Shown here in pieces: positions 1-8,455 of a stretch of DNA of 64,000 bases. Each line of letters starts with the position of its first letter. The first letter of the stretch is position 1. The notes beneath the pieces are model-generated. The model made no database searches. It was given only the letters and a program-made list of their open reading frames with translations, and was not told where the DNA came from. Source of the stretch: Burkholderia anthina. Its GTDB lineage: Bacteria > Pseudomonadota > Gammaproteobacteria > Burkholderiales > Burkholderiaceae. The position numbers were made by a program, and so were the translations under genes. The stretch is from contig NZ_CABVLY010000018.1 of the NCBI RefSeq assembly GCF_902498995.1, positions 1-64,000 on the forward strand, written 5' to 3'.

Positions 1-77
1 ACGACCGCAACACGCTGTTCGGCGGCGGCGCACCGGGCCTGACCGACTATCCGACGCTCGCGCAAGCCGCGGCGTGA
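1..77 (+). CDS. Old Yellow Enzyme family alkene reductase, C-terminal end (partial)
   Basis: Only the last 24 codons are in the window, read in the frame ending at the TGA at 75-77. The peptide contains LFGGGAPGLTDYPTLA, which closely resembles the FYGGGAEGYTDYPTL tail of NemA/OYE-type flavin reductases, including the Gly-Gly-Gly run and the TDYP motif. Family members reduce activated C=C bonds using FMN and NAD(P)H in the cytoplasm. The next gene starts 20 bases downstream on the same strand, so the two may be co-transcribed. The call rests on a short tail, so the family is likely but the substrate is unknown. Confidence 0.6.
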   Translation, partial: DRNTLFGGGAPGLTDYPTLAQAAA

Positions 78-97
78 ACGATTCTTTGGAGTCCAAT

Positions 98-1060
98 ATG
101 AAAGCAACCCTCGCCCGACTCGCGCTCACCGCGGTCCTGCCGTTCGCAGCCACGCAAGCGTCCCACGCTGCACCGTCCGCACCGGCGGCCGACTGGTATC
201 CATCCGTCTATGGCGCGAACGACGAAATCGGCGCCGCCAACCTGCTGACGCCCGACGTCGTCAAGCAGGCCGTCGGCCTCGTCAAGGTCGGCAAGACCTA
301 CCCGCTGGCCGTGCCGGTGGACAAAGACCTACCAGCGTTCCGCCACCGCAGCTTCCGGCTGTACAACGTGCAGGTCGGCCAGCAGGCCGGCAAGAGCCTC
401 GGCCCGAACAAGTTCACGTTCAACGATGAACTCGTGAACGCATGGACCGGCGTCGGCACACAGTTGAACGGCATCGGCCACATCGGTATCGACAACGTGT
501 ATTACAACGGCAACAAGGCGGCCGATTTCGTCACCGTCGACGGTGTGAAGAAGCTCGGCGTCGAGAAGGTGCCGCCGATCGTCACGCGCGGCATCGTGCT
601 CGACATGACCGCTTACTACGGTAAGCCGATCGTGCCTGGCGGCACCGAATTCACAGTCGCCGACATCCAGGCCGTGCTGAAGAAGCAGGGACTGACGCTG
701 CGCAAAGGCGACGTCGTGCTGTTCAACACCGGCTGGCTGGAACTGATCGGCAAGGACAACAGGCAGTTCCTCGACGTCGAGCCCGGCATCGGCATGGAAG
801 CCGCGAAGTGGCTGGCCGACCAGGGGATCGTCGCGTTCGGCGGCGACACGTGGGCGTCGGAGGTCTATCCGAATCCGCACACGCAGGACGAATTCCCGAT
901 CAACCAGTACATGCTCGCGAAGCGCGGCATCTACAACCTGGAACTGATCGACAGCCGCGCGCTGGTGCGTGACAAGGCGTGGGAATTCCTGTTCGTGCTC
1001 GGCCAGCCGCTGTACGTCGGCTCGACACAGGTCAACATCAACCCGGTCGCGATCCGCTGA
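98..1060 (+). CDS. exported cyclase-family (kynurenine formamidase-like) protein
   Basis: This 320-residue protein starts with an N-terminal signal peptide (MKATLARLALTAVLP through ATQASHAA), so it is probably periplasmic. The rest matches the cyclase fold (PF04199) that includes kynurenine formamidases: residues about 125-132 read GIGHIGID where relatives have the metal-binding HxGTHxD, and GDVVLFNTGW near the middle is a second family landmark. The HxGTH signature is altered to GHIGID, so metal binding or substrate may differ from true formamidases. The start at 98 is preferred over an upstream in-frame ATG at 74 because TGGAG lies just before it and the signal peptide begins there. The physiological substrate is not known. 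Confidence 0.8.
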   Translation: MKATLARLALTAVLPFAATQASHAAPSAPAADWYPSVYGANDEIGAANLLTPDVVKQAVGLVKVGKTYPLAVPVDKDLPAFRHRSFRLYNVQVGQQAGKSLGPNKFTFNDELVNAWTGVGTQLNGIGHIGIDNVYYNGNKAADFVTVDGVKKLGVEKVPPIVTRGIVLDMTAYYGKPIVPGGTEFTVADIQAVLKKQGLTLRKGDVVLFNTGWLELIGKDNRQFLDVEPGIGMEAAKWLADQGIVAFGGDTWASEVYPNPHTQDEFPINQYMLAKRGIYNLELIDSRALVRDKAWEFLFVLGQPLYVGSTQVNINPVAIR

Positions 1061-1100
1061 TCCCGCGAGCCACGTGCCAACAGGTTGCCGGAGAGCTCGC

Positions 1101-1407
1101 ATGAGAATCACGCTCCCTTCCCGCCAGGGTATTGGCATTGCGCCGCCGGGTGACATGTATCGGGACGTCCCGCACGAAGACGCACAGGCCAGCGAAATCT
1201 GGACCCGCTACTTCGACGCAGCTCCGCGTCTCGGAGAAGCGCGCGCACACTGCCGTCGCGGCGATGATCCCTGGCGCGAGCCGGCCCGATCGCGTCGACG
1301 AGAACCTGCGGCCCGCATCGACGCCGATTCCGGTCGACCAGTGGGACGCGCTGAAGGCCGTACGCCTGATCGAGGAACACGCGCTGGCGCCGACCGGCCC
1401 GGTTTGA
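1101..1407 (+). pseudogene. aldo/keto reductase (D-threo-aldose 1-dehydrogenase-like) relic with a large internal deletion
   Basis: The frame starting at 1101 reads GIGIAPPGDMYRDVPHEDA and then RYFDAAP, which fits the N-terminus of D-threo-aldose 1-dehydrogenase-type aldo/keto reductases (GTAPLGNLYR..., RYFDTAPxYG). From about 1217 homology continues in a different frame: AAMIPGASRPDRVDENLRP and then IPVDQWDALKAVRLIEEHAL, the family C-terminus, ending at the stop at 1405-1407. Roughly 200 central residues are missing, including the catalytic Lys and His, and the two ends are joined out of frame near 1215-1240. It is therefore a dead remnant of a gene that would be about 1 kb intact. Confidence 0.75.
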
Positions 1408-1622
1408 GCATGAATCGAAACCGCACGATGCCCGAGCCGGCGGCACGCATCGCGCGGTAGCCGGCACGGAGGTCCGGTCGGCGACGCGCAGCCAATGCCG
1501 ATCGGGAACGACACGCCATCGCATCCGCATCCTTCGTCGCACGGCAAATGGCCGAAGCAACAGGCTCCCTTTTCGATGCCGCCAACCTCGTCGGTGGCAC
1601 CGCTTTTTTCAAGGAAATGAAC

Positions 1623-2408
1623 ATGAGCAGCACGCAAGCATCGAAACTCGCCCTCGTCACGGGCGGCTCGCGCGGCATTGGCCGTGCAACGTCATACGAA
1701 CTGGCGCGACAGGGCTACATCGTCGCGGTTCACTATCGCGCCGACCGCGCGGCGGCTGAACAGACGCTCGCCGGCATCCGCGAACTCGGCGGCCGCGGTC
1801 TGGCGATTCAAGCCGATCTCAACTATCCGGACGGCGTTACCGCGCTGTTCGACGCGCTCGACCGCGCCGTCGCGGAACAGAACCTGCCAGCGACGCTTGA
1901 CGTCCTCGTCAACAATGCTGGCGTTGCCGACGGCGGCACGCTGGACGACACGTCGATCGAGCTGTTCGACCGCCAATTCACGCTGAACGTGAAAGCGGTG
2001 TTTTTCACGACGCAGCGGGCCGTGAAGCGCATGCCGCGCGGCGGCCGGATCGTCAACTTGTCGAGCGTACTCTCGAGCCGCGTGTTCGAAGCCGGCGGCG
2101 ACTTCAGTGCGATTTCCGCATATGCCGCATCAAAGGCAGCCGTCGACACGCTGACTCGCCACTGGGCCGTTGAACTTGGCCCGCGCGGCATCGTCGTCAA
2201 CGCCGTCGCGCCCGGCCCGGTCGATACCGACATGAACGCGAGCTGGCTGCGGACCGATAGCGGTAGGGTAACGATGACATCAGCCAGCCCCCTCGGCCGC
2301 GTCGGTACACCGGACGACATCGCCGGCGTGATCGGCTTTCTCGTGAGCCCGGCGTCGCAATGGACGACCGGTCAGGTAATCGATGCGAGTGGTGGATATC
2401 GCCTTTAA
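1623..2408 (+). CDS. short-chain dehydrogenase/reductase (SDR)
   Basis: A classical SDR of 261 residues. The Rossmann cofactor motif GGSRGIG lies at about residues 14-20, NNAG near residue 100 and the catalytic YAASK near residue 170, with a Ser in the preceding LSSVLS segment. The C-terminus VIDASGGYRL is typical of the FabG-like branch. It probably oxidises or reduces a small alcohol or ketone with NAD(P)H in the cytoplasm. The start at ATG 1623 is chosen because AAGGA at 1611-1615 is well spaced for it; longer in-frame starts at 1548 and 1617 lack suitable sites. No neighbour indicates the substrate; the gene next door is a dead aldo/keto reductase. Confidence 0.88.
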   Translation: MSSTQASKLALVTGGSRGIGRATSYELARQGYIVAVHYRADRAAAEQTLAGIRELGGRGLAIQADLNYPDGVTALFDALDRAVAEQNLPATLDVLVNNAGVADGGTLDDTSIELFDRQFTLNVKAVFFTTQRAVKRMPRGGRIVNLSSVLSSRVFEAGGDFSAISAYAASKAAVDTLTRHWAVELGPRGIVVNAVAPGPVDTDMNASWLRTDSGRVTMTSASPLGRVGTPDDIAGVIGFLVSPASQWTTGQVIDASGGYRL

Positions 2409-3026
2409 CCGATACTGTGTCCGCCAATAGCGAGTATGGCAATCCCGTCGCGAGCACAAAACGGGCTCGCGATGGAAGCGCACATGTACGCACAAAGTTT
2501 CTGTACCTATTCAAATGAAAGCATTCGATCATCTCCTTCACCGTTCAACGTGGTTCAACTAGATAACGCACCGCATCCATCTGGTGTTATATCGATTACG
2601 TGTTATGTATCACGCGTCGGCCAATGTCTGAGGCCGCGCTGCAATCAGGCCCTCGACGCGCTCCGGAAGCCTCCCAGAATAGGCATCTCCTTTGGCATTT
2701 GAACGGTAGAGATCGTCCTAGGGCATGCCGCTCGGCACTACCCGAGCAATCCAAACGGTCCACATAGTCTCGCAGAGAACGAGACAGCACACTTCCTCGA
2801 TGGCCCATTCGTGCCACGTATTCGTCGCCATCCGCGCTCGTCAAGCGTGCATTCCTCTAACGAATAACATGGATCGCGACGGCAGCTTGCGCTCACGTGT
2901 CGCTCGCGCACGCCACCCGAGAAAATCTGATATCTCGATTTGTGCATATGACGATGTAGCGCAATTTCGTACGCTTCAGGCGTCGAGTCGCAACACCTGC
3001 GACAGAACATTGACCAGGAGACATCA
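2409..3026. other. 618-bp intergenic region, no supported gene
   Basis: This stretch is visibly richer in A and T than the surrounding genes. Open frames exist on both strands but none shows a recognisable family, codon bias like the neighbours or a convincing ribosome site. It should hold the promoter of the TRAP/meta-pathway operon that starts at 3027. I could not identify a specific operator or promoter with confidence. Confidence 0.5.
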
Positions 3027-3344
3027 ATGCCTTTGTTTCTGAACGAAGTATGGCTTGGCGACATCAAGCCACAAGTCATGGAAGAGGCCGTAACCTTTTT
3101 CGGCAACCTGAGCGTGGGTACCAAACCCGGCAACCTTCCGCCCGATCTGCGCATGGTCGCGGGTCCCTGGCTCTCGGCCGAGGAGGCGAAGGTGATGTTC
3201 GTTTTCGAGATCGACGACCCGTCGACCATGTTCGATGCCTATGCCGAGCGCGTCATGAGTGGCCTGTTTGCTCACCGCAAGCTGACTCTGCTATCCGGTT
3301 GGGACCAGTTGAAAGCCCATACGGATCGCGTGGCGAACGCCTGA
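3027..3344 (+). CDS. small conserved protein, first of a tandem paralogous pair
   Basis: A 105-residue soluble protein that I do not recognise as a named family. It starts MPLFLNEVWLGDIKP, with AGGAGA just before the ATG. It is clearly paralogous to the next gene: both share the pattern NEVWL-D--P---M, NLP-DL, AGPWLS-EEAKV-FVFE and AERV--GLF--R-LTL. The size and the alternating strand/helix pattern would suit a dimeric ferredoxin-like alpha/beta barrel, such as DUF3303-type proteins, but that is a guess. It is the first gene of the operon encoding a TRAP transporter and the lower meta-cleavage enzymes, so a role in substrate binding or in an enzymatic side step is possible. Confidence 0.7.
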   Translation: MPLFLNEVWLGDIKPQVMEEAVTFFGNLSVGTKPGNLPPDLRMVAGPWLSAEEAKVMFVFEIDDPSTMFDAYAERVMSGLFAHRKLTLLSGWDQLKAHTDRVANA

Positions 3345-3377
3345 TCAGTGCACGTAAACGCCGAAGGAGAAAAGAAG

Positions 3378-3710
3378 ATGCCCAAGTTTTTCAATGAAGT
3401 TTGGCTGCGCGACATGTCGCCCAAGACGATGCAGGGCGTGGTGGATTTCCTGGGGAAGCTGCGCGAAGGTGTCCGACCGCACAACCTTCCCGCGGACCTC
3501 AAGCTGCTGGCCGGCCCGTGGTTGTCCAACGAAGAAGCAAAGGTCTACTTCGTATTCGAGATCAACGACCCGACCGAAACGTTCGAGGCATTTGCAGAAC
3601 GTGTGGCCGACGGGCTGTTCCTCAAGCGCCGGCTGACGCTGATCCAGGATTGGGATGGCGCCCGGAACTTCGCTACGTACCTGAGCAATCGACAGCCACT
3701 GACGACCTGA
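3378..3710 (+). CDS. small conserved protein, second of a tandem paralogous pair
   Basis: A 110-residue paralogue of the preceding gene, 33 bases downstream. Its start (MPKFFNEVWLRDMSPKTM) is set by AAGGAGA at 3364-3370; an upstream in-frame ATG at 3348 would put the ribosome site inside the gene. More than half the aligned positions match the first copy by eye, including AGPWLSNEEAKV and FVFEINDP. The C-terminus diverges (about 15 residues after the QDWD segment). Keeping two copies suggests a heterodimer or two related substrates rather than a fresh duplication. Function is unknown. Confidence 0.72.
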   Translation: MPKFFNEVWLRDMSPKTMQGVVDFLGKLREGVRPHNLPADLKLLAGPWLSNEEAKVYFVFEINDPTETFEAFAERVADGLFLKRRLTLIQDWDGARNFATYLSNRQPLTT

Positions 3711-3725
3711 TAGCGCCCGCGTCAT

Positions 3726-3751
3726 CCCGCTGAACACAATAAAAAAGCGGG
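3726..3751. other. small hairpin before the TRAP receptor gene
   Basis: CCCGCT at 3726-3731 pairs with AGCGGG at 3746-3751 around an A-rich loop. It sits between the small paralogue and the solute-receptor gene, about 20 bases before the receptor's ATG. It could be an RNA-processing or stabilising stem that lifts receptor mRNA above that of its neighbours; there is no following T tract, so it is not a typical terminator. Confidence 0.3.
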
Positions 3752-3770
3752 AACCCACAGGAGACAAGTC

Positions 3771-4808
3771 ATGAGCAGCATCAATAGCGGGCGTCGCTTG
3801 GCGCTCAAACAGGGGTTGGCCATCGCAGCGGCTTCGGCCGCCTCGGGCGTGATGTTCAGCCCGCGGGCACGTGCGGCCGGGCAAATCTACCACTATAAGC
3901 TCGGCATCGCACTGGCACCCGGCCACCCTACCACAGCCAACCTGACCGCGGCGGCAGCCGAGATTGCCCGTGTCTCGAATGGTCGGCTGAACATCCAGGT
4001 ATTTCCCAACAGTCAGCTCGGCAGCGACACCGACATGATTTCACAAGTGCGCTCCGGGGCCATTGATTTCGTCAGCACCGCGGGACTCATCTGGGGCACG
4101 CTGGTACCGACGGCATCCATCAGCGGAATCGGCTTTGCATTTCCCAGCTACGACCACGTGTGGCGAGCCATGGATGGCGAGCTAGGGGCGCATATCCGCG
4201 CGGCATTCGCCAAGATCAACCTGGTACCCCAAGCTCGAATCTGGGACCACGGGTTTCGCCAGGTCACCAGCAGTACCCGGCAGATTGCCATGCCGCAGGA
4301 CTTCAATGGATTCAAGATCCGCGTACCGCTGAGCCCCGCTCTCACCTCGCTGTTCAAGGCGTTTGGTGCCGCCCCCGCCGGCATCAATATGGCGGAGACC
4401 TATACCGCGCTGCAGACCAAAATCGTGGACGGACAGGAAAACCCGCTGACCATCCTGGAGACGCAGAAGCTGTACGAAGTCCAAAAGTACTGCTCGCTCA
4501 CCTCGCACGTGTGGGACGGTTTCTGGCTGGTCGGTAACATGCGCACATGGAACGCCCTGCCCGAAGACTTGCGGCAGATTGCGTCCACGACGTTCGACGC
4601 CTATGCCGTCAAACAGCGCCAGGCTGTCGATGCCTTGAACGCACGCCTGCGCGAACAACTCAAGGACCGCGGCATGATCTTCAACCAGCCGGACGTGAAG
4701 GCCTTCCGCGACTACCTGAGCAAGGCGGGCTTCTACAAGGACTGGAAGAAGAAGTTTCCGGCCGACACGTGGACGCTGCTCGAGAAGTACTCGGGCCAGC
4801 TCGCTTAG
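3771..4808 (+). CDS. TRAP transporter solute-binding protein (DctP family)
   Basis: A 345-residue periplasmic receptor. The N-terminus SGRRLALKQG followed by a hydrophobic Ala-rich stretch looks like a Tat signal with twin arginines, cleaved near ARAAG. The mature part has the DctP layout: LGIALAPGHPTTANL at the first strand, the cleft segment with KIRVP (the Arg that normally ties the substrate carboxylate) near residue 183, and the VDGQENPLTIL helix. It should deliver an organic acid to the fused permease two genes downstream. GGAG lies just ahead of the ATG. The co-located hydratase, dehydrogenase and aldolase suggest that the ligand is a small unsaturated or hydroxylated keto acid; this is inference. 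Confidence 0.93.
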   Translation: MSSINSGRRLALKQGLAIAAASAASGVMFSPRARAAGQIYHYKLGIALAPGHPTTANLTAAAAEIARVSNGRLNIQVFPNSQLGSDTDMISQVRSGAIDFVSTAGLIWGTLVPTASISGIGFAFPSYDHVWRAMDGELGAHIRAAFAKINLVPQARIWDHGFRQVTSSTRQIAMPQDFNGFKIRVPLSPALTSLFKAFGAAPAGINMAETYTALQTKIVDGQENPLTILETQKLYEVQKYCSLTSHVWDGFWLVGNMRTWNALPEDLRQIASTTFDAYAVKQRQAVDALNARLREQLKDRGMIFNQPDVKAFRDYLSKAGFYKDWKKKFPADTWTLLEKYSGQLA

Positions 4809-4900
4809 CCAAGTCACGTTCTCTCTACAACAGAAACACCATGGCCGGTGGCATCGCGCCACCACCAGGGCGGCGCTCGCCCGCAAATACAGGAAACGTC

Positions 4901-5422
4901 ATGAACTATATCAAGCGCCTGGCCTCGCTGTTCGTACTCGGCATCACGCTCTCCGCCCCGATGATGCACAGCGCAGCCGCAGCAGACCTCAAAGGCAAGT
5001 ACATGAAGACCCCCACCGGCTATCTGATGGTGCTTCGCCATGGGGACAACGTGCTGGAAAGTCTAGCCCAACTCGCCCAAGCGGAGAAGATTCCGAGCGC
5101 CAGTTTCACCGGCATCGGGTTTATGTCCGAAGCCACGTTCGGCTTCTATGACTTCGACCGCAAGCAGTTCGACCCCAAGACGTTTCGCAATGTCGAGATG
5201 GCCAACATGACAGGATCGATTGCATGGAAGGAGGGCAAGCCATCCATCCACGCGCATGGCACGGCCATGGATGGCACGTTTAACGGTGTCGGCGGCCATC
5301 TTCTGGGCCTGACGGTTGGCACGGGTTCGTGCGAGATCACGATCATCGTCCATCCCGAGCGCCTGGAACGCTTCGTCGATCCGGAAATCCAGGCCAACGT
5401 GCTCGGGTTGCCGCAACGGTAA
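4901..5422 (+). CDS. exported PPC/DUF296-domain protein
   Basis: A 173-residue protein with a clear signal peptide (MNYIKRLASLFVLGITLS through HSAAAA). The mature part matches the plant-and-prokaryote conserved domain (PF03479): LRHGDNVLESL at the start, the ligand/metal site HAHGTAMDGTFNGVGGHLL near residues 111-129, and TGSCEITI. Bacterial members are usually cytoplasmic trimers of unknown function; this one appears to be secreted. It lies between the TRAP receptor and permease genes, which suggests a periplasmic role linked to the same substrate. The start is fixed by AGGAAA ten bases before the ATG and by the signal peptide. Confidence 0.82.
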   Translation: MNYIKRLASLFVLGITLSAPMMHSAAAADLKGKYMKTPTGYLMVLRHGDNVLESLAQLAQAEKIPSASFTGIGFMSEATFGFYDFDRKQFDPKTFRNVEMANMTGSIAWKEGKPSIHAHGTAMDGTFNGVGGHLLGLTVGTGSCEITIIVHPERLERFVDPEIQANVLGLPQR

Positions 5423-5434
5423 TGGAGGCAAGTC

Positions 5435-7339
5435 ATGTCCATCCATACGGTCGAAGTCGACTCGCAGGCCATAGATCGCCCCGCTCGCACCCCTGAACCG
5501 GGAACGCTCGCTCGCGTGCTGTATCTGACAGACAAGGTATTGGGCGCGGCAACCGAGATTCCGGCTGCGCTGCTGGTGGTGGCGGAAATCGGCGTGCTGT
5601 TCAGCGGAGTCTTGAGCCGCTATGCCATGCACACTCCGTTGATCTGGGTGGACGAGCTGGCCTCACTGCTTTTCATCTGGCTCATCATGCTGGGCTCCGC
5701 AGTCGCCTTCCGGCGCGGCGGCCACATGCGCATGACGGCACTGGTCGATCGCGCCGCGCCCCACTGGCGCGGCGTGTTCGAACTGGTCGCCACGGTGGCC
5801 GCCTTGACGTGGTTAGCGTTGGTCGCCCACCCGGCATACGAATTCGCCAGCGAAGAGGCGCTGGTCACCTTGCCCGCGCTGGATATCTCCAACGCCTGGC
5901 GCGCAGCCGCGCTACCCGTCGGCATCGGGATCATCCTGCTGATGAGCGTGGTGCGCGTCCTGATGACGTCGAGTCTGCGCACGGCACTGGTAGCGGTCGT
6001 TGCGTGCGTTTGCGTCGCGGGAGCGCTAGTTGCACTGCAACCGCTGCTGCAAGCGCTCGGCAACGCCAACCTGCTGGTGTTCTTTGTCGCCATCGTCGGG
6101 CTGCTGGTCTTCTCTGGCGTGCCGATTGCCTTCGCGTTCGGACTAGCGACATTCGGCTATCTGTCTCTCACCACCTCGACACCCACTACGGTGGTCATCG
6201 GGCGGATGGACGAAGGAATGTCGCACCTGATCCTGCTGGCGGTGCCACTGTTCGTCTTTCTGGGGGTGCTGATCGAGATGACGTCGATGGCCAAGGCGAT
6301 GGTGCAGTTCCTGGCCAATCTGCTCGGTCACGTGCGCGGCGGCCTGTCATACGTGCTCATCGGCTCGATGTATCTGGTGTCGGGCATCTCGGGCTCGAAG
6401 GCGGCGGATATGGCAGCCATAGCACCGGCCCTGTTCCCGGAAATGAAGAAACGTGGCGCCGAGGACGGCAACATGGTCGCACTACTCGCCGCCACCGGCG
6501 CGCAGACCGAAACGGTTCCGCCCAGCCTGGTGCTCATCACCATCGGATCCGTCACCGGCATCTCGATCTCCGATCTCTTCACGGGGGGCCTGTTGCCCGG
6601 CATCGTGCTGGCCGCGATGCTCGGCGCAGCGGTGTGGTGGCGCTCGCGCAAATCGGATTGCCCGACCACTGCCAAGGCAAGTTGGTCCGCAGTAGGCAAA
6701 AGCTTCGTCGTCGCTCTCCCCGCGCTCGCGCTGCCGTTCGTCATCCGTGCCGCTGTCGTCGAAGGCGTCGCCACCGCCACCGAGGTGTCCACCATCGGCA
6801 TCGTCTACGCGATCGTGGTAGGGCTTCTGGTGTACCGCAAGCTCGACGTCCGGAAACTGTGGCCTGCGCTCGTGGACACGGCCGCGCTATCCGGCGCGAT
6901 CCTGCTCATCATCGGCACCGCCACCGGCATGGCATGGTCGCTCACGCAATCCGGATTCTCCGGCGACCTGGCGGATGCCATGGCCAGGCTGCCGGGCGGC
7001 GCTGCCGCGTTCCTCGCGGTCTCCATCATCGCCTTCATGCTGCTCGGCAGCGTGCTGGAAGGGATTCCCGCCATCGTGCTGTTCGGCCCCCTGCTGTTTC
7101 CGATCGCCCGCCAGCTCGGCATTCACGACGTGCACTATTCGATGGTGGTCGTGCTGGCCATGGGCATCGGCCTCTTCGCACCTCCGTTCGGTGTCGGCTA
7201 CTACGCGGCCTGTGCGATCAGTTGCACCCAACCGAGCGAGGGTGTACGCCACATCTGGCGCTACATGATCTCGCTCTTCATCGGCACTGCCCTCGTGGCT
7301 GCCGTGCCCTGGATCTCCATCGGCTTTCTCAACCATTGA
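5435..7339 (+). CDS. fused TRAP transporter permease (DctQ-DctM)
   Basis: A 634-residue inner-membrane protein combining both TRAP permease subunits. Residues about 30-175 form the small DctQ domain with four membrane segments (note WVDELASLLFIWLIMLGSAV). From about residue 195 a DctM domain follows, with GVPIAFAFGLA, the conserved SGISGSKAADMAAI region and PPSLVLITIG. It uses an ion gradient to import the acid bound by the upstream receptor. GGAGG just before ATG 5435 sets the start. Fused DctQM proteins are a known TRAP variant, so fusion alone is not odd; its placement inside a meta-pathway operon is less usual. Confidence 0.94.
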   Translation: MSIHTVEVDSQAIDRPARTPEPGTLARVLYLTDKVLGAATEIPAALLVVAEIGVLFSGVLSRYAMHTPLIWVDELASLLFIWLIMLGSAVAFRRGGHMRMTALVDRAAPHWRGVFELVATVAALTWLALVAHPAYEFASEEALVTLPALDISNAWRAAALPVGIGIILLMSVVRVLMTSSLRTALVAVVACVCVAGALVALQPLLQALGNANLLVFFVAIVGLLVFSGVPIAFAFGLATFGYLSLTTSTPTTVVIGRMDEGMSHLILLAVPLFVFLGVLIEMTSMAKAMVQFLANLLGHVRGGLSYVLIGSMYLVSGISGSKAADMAAIAPALFPEMKKRGAEDGNMVALLAATGAQTETVPPSLVLITIGSVTGISISDLFTGGLLPGIVLAAMLGAAVWWRSRKSDCPTTAKASWSAVGKSFVVALPALALPFVIRAAVVEGVATATEVSTIGIVYAIVVGLLVYRKLDVRKLWPALVDTAALSGAILLIIGTATGMAWSLTQSGFSGDLADAMARLPGGAAAFLAVSIIAFMLLGSVLEGIPAIVLFGPLLFPIARQLGIHDVHYSMVVVLAMGIGLFAPPFGVGYYAACAISCTQPSEGVRHIWRYMISLFIGTALVAAVPWISIGFLNH

Positions 7340-7346
7340 TCCCATC

Positions 7347-7640
7347 ATGAAATTCGCAGCCATCGTCGAGTACGTCAACGAGCCCGAACGTATTGCACAG
7401 CTTCGGCCTGCCCATCGCACCTATCTGCAGGACCTGTTGCAACAGGGGCGTCTGGTGGTCGCCGGCCCCTTTGCAGACGGCAGCGGTGCCCTGTTCGTCT
7501 ATGAAGTTCCAAATGAGCACGAGGCCTCGGAACTCGCTGCCAACGATCCGTTTGCCAAAGCGTCGCTGTTCAAGAGCGTCGTCATGAAGCCTTGGAAACT
7601 CGTCTTTTCGTGCCCTGACAACCTGAATCGCTCACTCTAA
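7347..7640 (+). CDS. YciI-like protein
   Basis: A 97-residue protein of the YciI family (ferredoxin-like fold): MKFAAIVEYV at the start, RPAHRTYLQDLLQQGRLVVA in the first half, AGPFADGSGALFVYEV and then NDPFAKASLFKS. In the family an Asp and a His near the cleft are proposed catalytic residues; the H of RPAHR and the D of ANDPF are in place. Relatives include muconolactone isomerase-like and dehalogenase-like proteins. Seven bases separate it from the permease gene, so it is in the operon. It may isomerise or clean up an intermediate entering the hydratase step; this is not shown by the sequence. Confidence 0.85.
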   Translation: MKFAAIVEYVNEPERIAQLRPAHRTYLQDLLQQGRLVVAGPFADGSGALFVYEVPNEHEASELAANDPFAKASLFKSVVMKPWKLVFSCPDNLNRSL

Positions 7641-7647
7641 GGCACCT

Positions 7648-8442
7648 ATGAACATGGACACCGTAGTACTCGAAAGGCTGGCCACGTCCCTTCGCACAGC
7701 GGCCCGGGAGGGCCTTCCCATTCCTCCTGTGCGAAACGAATTGGCCGCGTTCGGCGTAGCCGGCGCCTATGCGGTACAGGAAATCAATACACGCCACAGC
7801 CTCGAAATCGGGCGGCGTCTGACGGGCCGCAAGATCGGCCTCACGTCGCAATCCGTTCAGCAACAGTTGGGTGTGGATTCGCCAGATTTCGGCATGCTGT
7901 TCGCCGACATGGAGCTCGCGCCGGACGAGGTGGTCTCTTTGGGGCGCGTGCTCCAGCCGAAGGTGGAGGCGGAGGTGGCCGTGGTACTCGAGCGAGATCT
8001 TTGCCAGGAGCATGTGACGCTGTCCGAGTTGATGTCCGCCATTGCGTACGTCGTCCCAGCGGTAGAAATTGTCGGCAGCCGCATCAAGCACTGGGACATC
8101 AAGCTCCTGGACACCGTTGCGGACAACGCATCTTCCGGCCTGTACGCGCTGGGAACGCGGCCCAGGAAGCTGTCGGAAGTCGACCTGCGCACGTGCGGCA
8201 TGCTCATGGAGCGCAAGGGGCAGGTCGTATCCCTCGGTGTGGGCGCGGCATGCCTCGGACATCCATTGAATGCCGCGCTGTGGCTCGCTCGCAAGATGAT
8301 CGACGTGGAGCGTCCTCTCGTCGCCGGCGACGTCATCATGACCGGCGCACTAGGGCCCATGGTCACTATCTCGCCGGGCGACATCATCGAAACCACCATC
8401 GCCGGTCTGGGCGTCGTCACAACGGCGTTTGCGGCGACTTGA
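7648..8442 (+). CDS. 2-keto-4-pentenoate hydratase (2-hydroxypenta-2,4-dienoate hydratase family)
   Basis: A 264-residue member of the MhpD/DmpE/XylJ hydratase branch of the fumarylacetoacetase-like fold. It adds water to 2-oxopent-4-enoate (or its dienol) to give 4-hydroxy-2-oxopentanoate. Landmarks are [19 protein letters not shown], the metal-binding acidic cluster in [13 protein letters not shown], and [11 protein letters not shown]. It is followed directly by the acetaldehyde dehydrogenase and aldolase that use its product, the usual order in meta-cleavage operons. The preceding ring-cleavage dioxygenase and semialdehyde hydrolase are absent, so the dienoate or an analogue must come from elsewhere. 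Confidence 0.9.
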   Translation: MNMDTVVLERLATSLRTAAREGLPIPPVRNELAAFGVAGAYAVQEINTRHSLEIGRRLTGRKIGLTSQSVQQQLGVDSPDFGMLFADMELAPDEVVSLGRVLQPKVEAEVAVVLERDLCQEHVTLSELMSAIAYVVPAVEIVGSRIKHWDIKLLDTVADNASSGLYALGTRPRKLSEVDLRTCGMLMERKGQVVSLGVGAACLGHPLNAALWLARKMIDVERPLVAGDVIMTGALGPMVTISPGDIIETTIAGLGVVTTAFAAT

Positions 8443-8455
8443 ACGGGAGCACGTC

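Noticed and set aside
2436..2702. 88-residue frame in the gap before the TRAP operon
   Set aside because: No ribosome site, no family similarity and codon use unlike the neighbours.
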